Shown: in pieces, positions 7,641 to 14,829 of the stretch
Position numbering within the stretch: position 1 is the first letter of the stretch
Layout: each line of letters begins with the position of its first letter
NCBI GenBank assembly: GCA_910585455.1
Contig: CAJUEL010000059.1
Span: 1 to 25,137, forward strand
Direction: 5' to 3'
Origin: an uncultured Eisenbergiella sp.
GTDB taxonomy: Bacteria > Bacillota > Clostridia > Lachnospirales > Lachnospiraceae
DNA: 25,137 nucleotides
The notes under the pieces: generated by a model
Database searches by the model: none
Seen by the model: the letters and a program-made list of their open reading frames with translations, nothing else
Told to the model about the DNA's origin: nothing
Position numbers and translations under genes: made by a program

Positions 7641-9185
7641 ATGAGTAAGAAACCTGTAGTATTAATGATCCTTGATGGCTACGGCTTAAACGAGGTCAAA
7701 GAACACAATGCGGTCGCCGAGGCGAAAACTCCTGTGATGGATGAGCTGATGCGCACCTGTCCCTTCGTGAAGGGATATGCCAGCGGCATGGCGGTAGGTC
7801 TGCCGGACGGGCAGATGGGCAATTCCGAGGTCGGACATCTTAACATGGGCGCTGGGCGCATCGTGTATCAGGAGCTGACCAGAATTACCAAGGAAATCCA
7901 GGACGGCGTCTTCTTTGAAAATCCTGCGTTAATGGATGCGGTGAATAACTGCAGGAAGAAGGATTCCGCGCTGCACCTGTTCGGGCTTGTTTCCGACGGC
8001 GGCGTGCACAGCCACAACACCCACATTTACGGACTTTTGGAGCTGGCCAAAAGAAACGGGCTGGACAAGGTATATGTGCACTGCTTCCTGGACGGCCGTG
8101 ACACCCCTCCGGCCAGCGGCAAGGGCTATGTGGAAGAGCTGGAAGCGAAGATGAAGGAAATCGGCGTCGGGAAAGTGGCGTCCGTGATGGGACGTTACTA
8201 TGCCATGGACCGGGATAATAACTATGACAGAGTGGAATATGCCTATAAGGCGCTGACAAAGGGCGAAGGGCTGACTGCCCAGAGCGGTCCGGCAGGCATT
8301 CAGGCGTCCTATGACAGGGAGGAGACGGATGAATTTGTAAAGCCCACCGTGGTGGTGGAGAACGGCGCTCCTGTTGCGACGATCCAGGACGGTGATTCCG
8401 TCGTATTTTTCAACTTCCGCCCCGACCGTGCCAGAGAAATCACCCGGGCGTTCTGCAACGATGAATTTACGGGCTTTGCAAGGGAGAAGAAGCTGGATCT
8501 GGTCTATGTATGCTTTACGGAGTATGATCCCACAATCCCCAATAAGGAGGTGGCGTTCCACAAGATTTCCGTGACCAACACCTTCGGCGAATGGCTGGCT
8601 GCCAACGGCATGAAGCAGGCGCGCATCGCGGAGACGGAGAAATATGCCCATGTCACCTTCTTCTTCAACGGCGGCGTGGAAGAGCCGAACGAAGGGGAGG
8701 ACCGTATTCTGGTCAATTCTCCCAAGGATGTGGCAACCTATGACTTAAAGCCGGAAATGAGCGCCTATGAGGTGTGCGGCAAGCTGGTGGACGCGATCAA
8801 ATCCGGGGAATATGACGTGGTCATCATCAATTTTGCCAATCCCGACATGGTCGGACATACCGGTGTGGAGAATGCGGCGATCAAAGCTGTGGAAGCGGTG
8901 GATGAATGCGTAGGAAAGGCTGTGGAAGCGGTGAAGGAGATGGATGGCGTGTTGTTCATCTGTGCGGATCACGGAAATGCGGAACAGCTGGTGGATTACG
9001 AAACGGGCGCCCCCTTTACCGCGCATACCACCAATCCGGTGCCTTTCATCCTTGTGAACTATAAAGAAGGATACGGTCTGCGGGAGGGCGGCTGTCTGGC
9101 GGATATCGTGCCCACTCTGATCGAGATCATGGAGAAGGAGCAGCCCAAAGAAATGACGGGTAAATCCCTGCTGATCAAAAAATAA
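7641..9185 (+). CDS. gpmI: 2,3-bisphosphoglycerate-independent phosphoglycerate mutase
   Basis: A 514-residue cytosolic enzyme interconverting 3- and 2-phosphoglycerate in glycolysis/gluconeogenesis, dependent on two divalent metals (Mn2+ in many Firmicutes). Seen: MILDGYG with metal ligand Asp12, the phosphoserine nucleophile Ser62 in MGNSEVGH, substrate residues in HSHNTH and FLDGRDTPP, NFRPDRAREI, and the second metal cluster in FANPDMVGHTG and CADHGNAEQ. Length and domain order (alkaline-phosphatase-like core with inserted phosphotransferase domain) are standard. AAGGAG at 7625-7630 precedes the start. It is transcribed from its own promoter just after the foldback; the permease gene starts 59 bp downstream without a visible terminator, so read-through is possible. 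Confidence 0.97.
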   Translation: MSKKPVVLMILDGYGLNEVKEHNAVAEAKTPVMDELMRTCPFVKGYASGMAVGLPDGQMGNSEVGHLNMGAGRIVYQELTRITKEIQDGVFFENPALMDAVNNCRKKDSALHLFGLVSDGGVHSHNTHIYGLLELAKRNGLDKVYVHCFLDGRDTPPASGKGYVEELEAKMKEIGVGKVASVMGRYYAMDRDNNYDRVEYAYKALTKGEGLTAQSGPAGIQASYDREETDEFVKPTVVVENGAPVATIQDGDSVVFFNFRPDRAREITRAFCNDEFTGFAREKKLDLVYVCFTEYDPTIPNKEVAFHKISVTNTFGEWLAANGMKQARIAETEKYAHVTFFFNGGVEEPNEGEDRILVNSPKDVATYDLKPEMSAYEVCGKLVDAIKSGEYDVVIINFANPDMVGHTGVENAAIKAVEAVDECVGKAVEAVKEMDGVLFICADHGNAEQLVDYETGAPFTAHTTNPVPFILVNYKEGYGLREGGCLADIVPTLIEIMEKEQPKEMTGKSLLIKK

Positions 9186-9244
9186 AAGAGAATAGTGCCG
9201 GTGGCAGATGGACCGACATACAAAAGAGAGGAATGGATATTTTT

Positions 9245-10645
9245 ATGAAAAATAATTTTCAGCTTTCAGAAGCGGCTTTCCGGCTGGACGGAAAGATGCC
9301 GCTGGGACAGGCGATTCCGTTGGGCCTACAGCATGTGCTTGCCATGTTTGTCGGCAATTTGACCCCTTTGCTGATCATCACCGGCGCCTGCGGCATCGCC
9401 GGCGGTGAATTTGCCGACCTGCAGCTGAGCCTTCTGCAGAACGCCATGCTGATCGCGGGCATTGTCACCCTGGTACAGCTTTTTGCCATCGGCCCTATCG
9501 GCGGCAAGGTGCCCATTATCATGGGCACCTCCTCCGGCTTCATCGGCGTGTTCAACAGCGTTGCCGCCACCATGGGCGGCGGCGTCCTTGCCTATGGCGC
9601 GATCATGGGCGCATCCATCATCGGCGGTCTGTTTGAAACGGTGCTGGGCTTCTTCTTAAAGCCCCTGCGCAGATTTTTCCCCGCCGTTGTCACGGGAACC
9701 GTGGTTTTGTCCATCGGCTTAAGCCTGATTTCCGTGGGAATCAATTCCTTTGGAGGCGGCAATAACGCCGCAGATTTCGGTTCTGTGGAAAATCTGTGTC
9801 TGGCGCTCTTCGTGCTGGTCATGATCCTGGTTTTCAAGCATGGGACAAAGGGCTTTTTGAGCTCCTCTTCCATTCTGCTGGGCATTATCTGCGGCTATAT
9901 CGCCGCTGTCATCATGGGACTTGTGCTGCCCACCACCGGCGTTACGGCAGAGGGGGTCGAATATACCAAAGCGTGGGTGTTGAACTGGCAGAAGGTTGCC
10001 GATGCCGCATGGTTTGAGATTCCGAAGCTGATGCCGGTTAAACCCGTATTTGATATGCGCGCCATCATTCCGGTTCTGATCATGTTCGTGGTCACCGCCG
10101 TGGAGACGGTGGGAGATATTTCCGGCGTCATGGAAGGCGGTCTGGGACGTGAGGCGACAGATAAGGAATTGTCCGGCGGCGTTACCTGCGACGGTCTGGG
10201 CTCCAGCTTTGCCGCTCTGTTCGGCGTACTGCCCAACACCTCCTTCAGCCAGAACGTGGGTCTGGTTGCCATGACCAGGGTTGTCAATCGATTCGCTCTG
10301 GCCACCGGCGCTGTTTTCCTCATTTTGTGCGGTCTGTGTCCCAAGCTGGGCGCGCTGGTTTCCATTATGCCCCAGTCTGTTCTGGGCGGCGCTGCGGTCA
10401 TGATGTTTTCCTCCATCGTAATCAGCGGTATTCAGCTGATCACAAAGGAGCCTCTTACTCCCAGGAATCTGTCCATCGTGGCGGTGGCGCTGGGCGTGGG
10501 CTACGGGATGGGCGCCAACACCGGCATTCTGGCGCATACGCCGCAGACCATACAGCTGATTTTTGGCGGATCAGGCATCGTTCCTGCCGCTATGGTGGCG
10601 ATTATATTGAACATTTTGCTGCCGAAGGATAAAGAAGAGCGGTAA
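9245..10645 (+). CDS. NCS2 family purine (xanthine/urate-type) permease
   Basis: A 466-residue inner-membrane nucleobase:cation symporter-2. Seen: about 12-14 hydrophobic segments, QHVLAMFVGNLTPLLI (TM1), GPIGGKVPIIMGTSSGF, the ETVGDISGV segment (TM8 substrate region) and GVLPNTSFSQNVGLVAMTRVVNR, the family signature region, in the form usual for xanthine/urate rather than uracil carriers. Substrate assignment is from family pattern plus the nearby xanthine-dehydrogenase-like locus, so it is inference. An ATG at 9233 is only 1 nt from GAGAGG; ATG 9245 gives a workable AGGA spacing and is preferred. The gene ends in a palindrome shared with the convergent mocA-like gene. Confidence 0.9.
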   Translation: MKNNFQLSEAAFRLDGKMPLGQAIPLGLQHVLAMFVGNLTPLLIITGACGIAGGEFADLQLSLLQNAMLIAGIVTLVQLFAIGPIGGKVPIIMGTSSGFIGVFNSVAATMGGGVLAYGAIMGASIIGGLFETVLGFFLKPLRRFFPAVVTGTVVLSIGLSLISVGINSFGGGNNAADFGSVENLCLALFVLVMILVFKHGTKGFLSSSSILLGIICGYIAAVIMGLVLPTTGVTAEGVEYTKAWVLNWQKVADAAWFEIPKLMPVKPVFDMRAIIPVLIMFVVTAVETVGDISGVMEGGLGREATDKELSGGVTCDGLGSSFAALFGVLPNTSFSQNVGLVAMTRVVNRFALATGAVFLILCGLCPKLGALVSIMPQSVLGGAAVMMFSSIVISGIQLITKEPLTPRNLSIVAVALGVGYGMGANTGILAHTPQTIQLIFGGSGIVPAAMVAIILNILLPKDKEER

Positions 10646-10662
10646 GGAAGGATTACCGCTCT
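10636..10662. terminator. Palindrome made of two convergent stop codons
   Basis: AGAGCGGTAA (10636-10645) and TTACCGCTCT (10653-10662) are perfect inverted arms around GGAAGGA. They contain the last codons of both convergent genes, each reading Glu-Arg-stop. A 10-bp stem could work as a bidirectional terminator, though there is no T run. Confidence 0.5.
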
Positions 10663-11390
10663 GACAGGAAGCGCAGGTCTTCCTGACTGTCAATATCAAA
10701 GAGCTCATATGGATCCCGGACGGGCAGCATTCGCACCTGTCCGGGATATTTTTTCAGAAGAAAGCTGCCGCCCTTTCCTTTCGGAAGTGTGAGCAGCTCC
10801 GGAAAAGCCCATTTGGGAAACAACACGGGGGAACCCGGGGCGCCTTCCCATGCCGGACGCCAGATGCAGTCTCCTTCGTTGGCTGCGCACAGAGCGAGGG
10901 AAGCGAGCGTGTCCGGACGCAGCAAAGGCTGATCCGCGGGACTAAACAGGCAGCCCTCCACATCCTGGGCGAGAGCCTGCAGTCCCAGACGGACGGTGTC
11001 GTTGCGATGTGGGAGATCATGGAGAAGGACGGCAATGTCCCGGCTGCGGCACAGCGCTTCCACTTCCCGGTGACGCGTGACCACAATCCGTCGGGCGAAA
11101 ATGCCCTCTGTGGCGTCCAGCGCCCACAAAAGCAGGGGCTTTCCCTGAAAATCGGCGATCAGCTTGTTCGTTCCAAAACGCCTGCCCAGCCCGGATGCCA
11201 TGATCACACAGCCCAGGTTTCCAAAGGGGCGGTCCAGGTCCACGAGGAAGCTGTCATCAAACTGACGCAGCTCTTCCCCAAAGGGCAGGAACTGTCCGGT
11301 CAAAACCAGATGCTTTTTATGGCTGCTCCGGAAAGAATTCCAGATACAGTCTGAGGTTAGCCTGTATGCAGGCGTCCCGGTAGGCTTCAT
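10653..11390 (-). CDS. MobA/MocA-like nucleotidyltransferase (Mo cofactor maturation)
   Basis: An NTP-transferase-fold protein (MobA-like domain). Seen: the nucleotide-binding VIMASGLGRRFGTNKL at about residues 61-77, RRIVVTRH, LHDLPHRNDTVRLGL, LFSPADQPLLRPDTL with the metal-binding Asp, and WEGAPGSPVLFPKWAF; these match MocA/MobA enzymes that add CMP or GMP to molybdopterin for Mo hydroxylases. The first 57 residues precede the domain. The start is uncertain: ATG 11390 overlaps the ModE-like gene by 74 nt and has an AAAGGAG 13 nt upstream, and non-ATG starts nearer 11300 or just before the domain lack a clear ribosome binding site. It is last in the minus-strand operon and probably serves the adjacent hydroxylase. 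Confidence 0.8.
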   Translation of the reverse strand: MKPTGTPAYRLTSDCIWNSFRSSHKKHLVLTGQFLPFGEELRQFDDSFLVDLDRPFGNLGCVIMASGLGRRFGTNKLIADFQGKPLLLWALDATEGIFARRIVVTRHREVEALCRSRDIAVLLHDLPHRNDTVRLGLQALAQDVEGCLFSPADQPLLRPDTLASLALCAANEGDCIWRPAWEGAPGSPVLFPKWAFPELLTLPKGKGGSFLLKKYPGQVRMLPVRDPYELFDIDSQEDLRFLSER

Positions 11391-11658
11391 ATCGGCAAAG
11401 CCACTCCTTTCCTTTTTCTGTCAGGAGACTGCCGCCTCCGTCCCTGCCGCCGGCAGCGCGGACTGTCAGCGGAAAGCCCAGAGCATTCTCCGCGTTTTTC
11501 AGGATTTTTAACGCCTTGGTGTATGCCATGCCCATGGAGGCAGCGGCAGCGCGCAGAGAACCGTGTTCTTCCACGGCGCGGAGCAGGCGGGCAGGACCTT
11601 CGCCAAAAAATTTTTCCCCTGTATCGTCCACAAGGGTAATGCGTGTTACGGATCTCAT
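11317..11658 (-). CDS. ModE-like winged-helix regulator (N-terminal domain only)
   Basis: A 113-residue protein corresponding to the LysR-type winged helix-turn-helix of ModE. Seen: GPARLLRAVEEHGSLRAAAASMGMAYTKALKILKNAENALGFPL (helix-turn-helix, about residues 21-64), then RAAGGRDGGGSLLTEKGKEW (wing), the standard ModE N-domain pattern. The C-terminal molybdate-binding (TOBE/MOP) domain is absent, as is common in clostridial short ModE proteins, so metal sensing by this protein alone is unclear. Its ATG overlaps the ATPase stop by 4 nt (ATGA), which shows tight translational coupling. It is a likely regulator of this locus; see the palindrome at 14576-14599. Confidence 0.85.
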   Translation of the reverse strand: MRSVTRITLVDDTGEKFFGEGPARLLRAVEEHGSLRAAAASMGMAYTKALKILKNAENALGFPLTVRAAGGRDGGGSLLTEKGKEWLCRYEAYRDACIQANLRLYLEFFPEQP

Positions 11659-12464
11659 TGGAAATTCTCCTGTGATTCCTGTTCTTTCAGCATGACAAGC
11701 TGTGTCAGTCCGCTGCGGCCTTTAACTTTCGCCAGGCTGATATTGCCGTATATCCGGGTGAGCAGCGGTTCCATTTTGCAAAAGGGGTCTGTCTGGGGAC
11801 AAAGGGTTCCCAGAATTTTGCCTTCTGAGAGCAGCAGCAGCTGATCGCAGTAATTCAGCGCCAGCACAGGATCGTGGAGGGTCAGGATGACGCTTTTGTC
11901 CCTGCCGGCCAGCCAATTTTGCAGAATATGAAACATCCGGTATCGAAAATAAAAATCCAGCGCGCTTTCGGGTTCGTCCAGCAAAAGAAGACGGCTGTCG
12001 CTACAGAGCGTGCGGGCGAGGATGCAAAGCTGCTTCTGTCCTTCGCTGAGGGTTTGATAATTGCTTTCTTCCTTTCCCCCAAGCCCCACCAGCGCCAGCA
12101 TCCGGCATGCCGTCGCTTTCATGTCGGCGGTGGGGTGCTCCAGCAGACCAAGCCAGGGGTTAAAGCCCATGAGAACCACATCCAGGGCAGAAATGTCCAG
12201 CAAAATACCGCTTCTTTGCGGAATGTAGCTACACAGCCTTGCCAGCTGCCGGGGAGATTGCTCTTCCAGCTTTGTCCCGCACAGAATGCAGCTGCCTGTG
12301 TGGGGAAGGATGTTGCAGAGCGCCTTTAACAGCGTGGTTTTTCCGCTGCCGTTTGCGCCCAGAATACCCAGCAGGCATCCGCTGTCTACATGGAAGGAAA
12401 GATCGCTCACAATGTTTTTTTTGCCGTATCCGGCGGTCAGGCCGGTGACGGAGAGAAAGCTCAT
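11655..12464 (-). CDS. ABC transporter ATPase, FecE/MolC-like
   Basis: A 269-residue ATPase of a type II (B12/iron-siderophore-like) importer. Seen: Walker A GANGSGKTT (36-44), Q-loop in YIPQRS, signature LSEGQKQ, Walker B LLLLDEPESALD, and H-loop LTLHDPVLA. An upstream in-frame extension to 12965 lies inside the permease gene. ATG 12464 is preferred because it overlaps the permease stop as ATGA and has GGAG 9 nt before it. It energises the FecCD-like permease and lipoprotein encoded upstream in the operon. The substrate is probably molybdate or tungstate given the ModE-like and MocA-like genes downstream and the adjacent Mo enzyme (inference; Haemophilus MolBCA is a precedent for such importers), but an iron or cobalamin role cannot be excluded. 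Confidence 0.88.
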   Translation of the reverse strand: MSFLSVTGLTAGYGKKNIVSDLSFHVDSGCLLGILGANGSGKTTLLKALCNILPHTGSCILCGTKLEEQSPRQLARLCSYIPQRSGILLDISALDVVLMGFNPWLGLLEHPTADMKATACRMLALVGLGGKEESNYQTLSEGQKQLCILARTLCSDSRLLLLDEPESALDFYFRYRMFHILQNWLAGRDKSVILTLHDPVLALNYCDQLLLLSEGKILGTLCPQTDPFCKMEPLLTRIYGNISLAKVKGRSGLTQLVMLKEQESQENFQ

Positions 12465-13450
12465 ATATTTTTTCTCCTGCTGATGAGTATGATCAGAAAC
12501 GGTGCGCCCAACAGGCTGGTGAAAATGCTCACCGGCAGTTCGGCGGCTGCCAGGCTGCGGGCAAGAAGGTCTGCGCCGATGAGCAGCGAGCCGCCCAACA
12601 GTCCTCCAAGCAGCATGGTGGATGGACGATTGTTTTTGGTCATGAGCCGTGCGCCATGGGGAGCCAAAAGCCCCACGAAGCTGATGAGTCCTGTGAGGCT
12701 GACCACGGCGGATACGGTCAGCGTTGCCGTAAGCAGCACGAATAGCCGCCGCCTTCCCACACTGACGCCCAGCATCCGGACCTCCCCTTCCTCGCCGGAC
12801 AGCAGAATGATCTGGCGGTGAAGGAAAAAAAGCGTTCCAAGGCAGAGCAGGCACAGAAGCAGATTGCCGGTGATGGAATAGCCGCTGATTCCGTTTAAGC
12901 TGCCCATGATCCAGTATTCGATGGAGGAAAGCTGCCTTTCCGGGTCGGCGGTCAGCTTCAGGCACATCAGCGCCGTCTGGGCCAGGGAATGAACGGCAAT
13001 CCCGGAAAGGACAATGGTGCTGTTTTTTCCGGTTTTATCGAGGGCAGAAAGCCCCAGCACGATTACGACGGCTGCCAGTGCGCCCGCAAAGGAGGCGGCG
13101 GTCACGGCTCCTGCTCCGGAAAGAAACAGGATGCCCGCCGCCGCGCCCGCGCTGGCGCCGGAGGATACGCCGATAATATCGGGAGATGCCAAAGGATTGC
13201 GGAAGATTGTCTGATAGACAAAGCCCGCCACGCCCAGCGCAAAGCCGCCAACAGCGCCAACCAGGGTCCTGCTCACCCTGAGAGTCCCAAAAACCCGCCA
13301 TTGCATCGCATCGCCGTCCATAAGCGCCCGGAGGGATAAAGGGTATTTCCCCACGAATAAGCTGAGGATGGTCAGGATGAGCAGCATAGCCGCGCCCAGG
13401 ACACACAGCCGTTTAGCTTTCACTGTAAACGAAGCCATAGAAGGTTTCAT
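12461..13450 (-). CDS. FecCD-family ABC permease
   Basis: A 329-residue inner-membrane permease with about ten hydrophobic helices. Seen: the family motifs LRVSRTLVGAVGGFALGVAGFVYQTIFRNPLASPDIIGVSSGASAGAA (split here by family convention into LRxxR, QxxxRNPLAxPxxxGxxxGA), EYWIMGSLNG, the coupling region GEEGEVRMLGV, and FVGLLAPHGARLM. It forms the channel of the importer with the ATPase. Its start overlaps the binding-protein gene by 38 nt if ATG 13450 is used; ATG 13438 is an alternative and neither has a strong ribosome binding site, so translational coupling to the upstream gene is likely. Confidence 0.9.
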   Translation of the reverse strand: MKPSMASFTVKAKRLCVLGAAMLLILTILSLFVGKYPLSLRALMDGDAMQWRVFGTLRVSRTLVGAVGGFALGVAGFVYQTIFRNPLASPDIIGVSSGASAGAAAGILFLSGAGAVTAASFAGALAAVVIVLGLSALDKTGKNSTIVLSGIAVHSLAQTALMCLKLTADPERQLSSIEYWIMGSLNGISGYSITGNLLLCLLCLGTLFFLHRQIILLSGEEGEVRMLGVSVGRRRLFVLLTATLTVSAVVSLTGLISFVGLLAPHGARLMTKNNRPSTMLLGGLLGGSLLIGADLLARSLAAAELPVSIFTSLLGAPFLIILISRRKNI

Positions 13451-14561
13451 AATATTCGTCGATCAGCGCTGCGCAGTCTTCCTGGGAACACAGATCGGGA
13501 TGCAGGATGCCGGAAAGCCATACGGCGCCCAGAATGCCGCTGGGCACGGGGCTGTCCCAGGCCTCGGCGTCGCCGGGCATTTGATAGACGTTGCCACATT
13601 TGACGGCGTCGCAGCCGGCAAGGTTTGGATCGGCGAGGACGTCCTCTACGCTGTAATCCGCATCGGAGGCGAGAATGATGTATGCGGGATTCCACGCCAG
13701 CAGCTGTTCGTAGCTGACCTTCGCCCAGTAGGGATCGGTGAGATTGCCTGCCACATTTGTGCCGCCTGCCAGGCGGATCAGGTCGGACTGGTACATGGCA
13801 TCGGTGGCAACGGACAGCATATCGGAGTTACCCGCCAGATAAACGCTGGGAGCCTCTGCGCCTGCCAGAGTCTGTGAAAGACGTTCCCTTTGGACGTCGG
13901 TAAAATGCAGAAGGGCCTGGGCCTGTGTCCCGGTATCGGTTGCGGCTCCGATCAGGAGAATCATTTCTTCCAGCAGCGCCTGGTCCTCAGGATTTACCAG
14001 CAGGACCGGTATGCCCAGCTCCTCCAGTGTCCCGGCGGCATTTTGCAGCCTGAGGGGAAGGATGACCAGATCCGGTTCCAGCGCCGCACAGCCCTCCAGG
14101 TCAAATTCCTTGGCGGAGCCTACGCTCGGCAGGGTGGTAAGCGCAGGGGCGCTGCGCCTGTAAATGGCGCGCTTGTCCGCTTTTGCTTCGATGCCGACCA
14201 GCTTTTCCTCCAGATCCAGGGCGATCAGAAGGCTGGTGGAGATATAGTAGCCGCTGACCAGTTTTTGGGGCTCCTTCTCAATCGTCACGGTGCGGCCGCC
14301 CTGGTCGGTGAGGGTGACAGGGTAGTGCCCTTGATTTTCTGCCGGTTCGTCGGAAGCGTCAGTCCCGGAAACGGCGTTTGCGGAATCGTCATTTGCGGAA
14401 TCGTCATGCCCCGGGACGGGTTCGGCAGATGCGTCAGAAACAGAGGCTTCCAAAGCATTGTCGGGACCCTGGGTATCCGTTTCTGGCGCTTTGGCGCTGC
14501 CGCAGGCCGCAAGAAGCAATGACAGGATCAGAGCGGGCGCAAGGGAAAATATTTTTTTCAT
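13413..14561 (-). CDS. ABC substrate-binding lipoprotein (FhuD/BtuF-like)
   Basis: A 382-residue exported lipoprotein. Seen: signal peptide with lipobox LLAAC (Cys20), an acidic, Ser/Ala/Asp-rich linker of about 50 residues containing a duplicated DDSAN unit, then a helical-backbone metal-receptor fold (VTLTDQGGRTVTIEKEPQKLVSG, LEPDLVILPL, WAKVSYEQLLAWNPAYIILAS, NVYQMPGDAEAWDSPVPSGIL). This fold binds siderophores, cobalamin, haem or, in MolA-type proteins, molybdate/tungstate. GGAG 6 nt before ATG 14561 supports the start. It is first in the minus-strand operon and has a good promoter at 14605-14633 with a palindrome just downstream. Confidence 0.88.
   Translation of the reverse strand: MKKIFSLAPALILSLLLAACGSAKAPETDTQGPDNALEASVSDASAEPVPGHDDSANDDSANAVSGTDASDEPAENQGHYPVTLTDQGGRTVTIEKEPQKLVSGYYISTSLLIALDLEEKLVGIEAKADKRAIYRRSAPALTTLPSVGSAKEFDLEGCAALEPDLVILPLRLQNAAGTLEELGIPVLLVNPEDQALLEEMILLIGAATDTGTQAQALLHFTDVQRERLSQTLAGAEAPSVYLAGNSDMLSVATDAMYQSDLIRLAGGTNVAGNLTDPYWAKVSYEQLLAWNPAYIILASDADYSVEDVLADPNLAGCDAVKCGNVYQMPGDAEAWDSPVPSGILGAVWLSGILHPDLCSQEDCAALIDEYYETFYGFVYSES
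14377..14406. repeat. Perfect 15-bp tandem duplication in the lipoprotein linker
   Basis: TTTGCGGAATCGTCA occurs twice head to tail (14377-14391, 14392-14406), encoding the repeated DDSAN in the linker between lipid anchor and binding domain. Such units can expand or contract without shifting the frame. Confidence 0.85.
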
Positions 14562-14575
14562 AAGCGTCTCCTTTT

Positions 14576-14599
14576 CGTTATAGTTTTAAAAATACAACG
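14576..14599. promoter_or_regulatory. ModE-box-like palindrome
   Basis: CGTTATAG-TTTTAAAA-ATACAACG is a 24-bp palindrome in which 10 of 12 base pairs match. It resembles the ModE operator layout (CGTTATA ... TATAACG half sites). It lies between the -10 box and the ribosome binding site of the transporter operon, a position suited to repression. The match to ModE sites is from memory of the consensus, not a computed score. Confidence 0.55.
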
Positions 14600-14604
14600 T
14601 TACA

Positions 14605-14633
14605 ATTATAGCAAGTTATCTTTTCAAAAGCAA
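14605..14633 (-). promoter_or_regulatory. Promoter of the transporter/modE/mocA operon
   Basis: On the minus strand TTGCTT (14628-14633), 17-bp spacer, TATAAT (14605-14610), upstream of the lipoprotein gene. Confidence 0.7.
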
Positions 14634-14649
14634 GATGTACTGTTATAAT
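14621..14649 (+). promoter_or_regulatory. Divergent promoter candidate for the xdh genes
   Basis: TTTTCA (14621-14626), 17-bp spacer, TATAAT (14644-14649). The -35 is weak. It overlaps the -35 region of the opposite promoter, so the two may compete. The leader to GTG 14830 would contain the inverted-repeat element at 14663-14800. Confidence 0.45.
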
Positions 14650-14662
14650 GGAGATAGTCCTG

Positions 14663-14800
14663 TAACAGTTCAGCCAGGTCTGCGCGTTCACCGCGCAGAC
14701 CGTGAGAAATCGTGCCGGTAGCAGGCATTCGCCCCATCGCGAAGCGATTTTCATGGGCGAATGCCGTAACAGTGGTTACTGGTCACAGAGTGAACAGTTA
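14663..14800. repeat. 138-bp inverted-repeat element with two internal hairpins
   Basis: The ends TAACAGTTCA (14663) and TGAACAGTTA (14791) form a 10-bp terminal inverted repeat with one mismatch. Inside are GGTCTGCGCG/CGCGCAGACC (14677-14701, 5-nt loop) and GGCATTCGCCCCAT/ATGGGCGAATGCC (14724-14765). It matches the solo palindrome at 3712-3741. It fills the gap before the FAD-subunit gene; its last base is the first base of an in-frame ATG that is probably not the real start. Confidence 0.75.
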
Positions 14801-14829
14801 TGAACCTTAAGGCGGAAGGAGTAGTTGTC

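Noticed and set aside
12465..12965. N-terminal extension of the ABC ATPase
   Set aside because: It lies inside the permease gene in another frame; the ATGA overlap and ribosome binding site fix the start at 12464.
14640..14829. Molybdenum-cofactor riboswitch in the xdh leader
   Set aside because: The structure there is explained by the inverted-repeat element and does not show the conserved pattern of that riboswitch as I know it.
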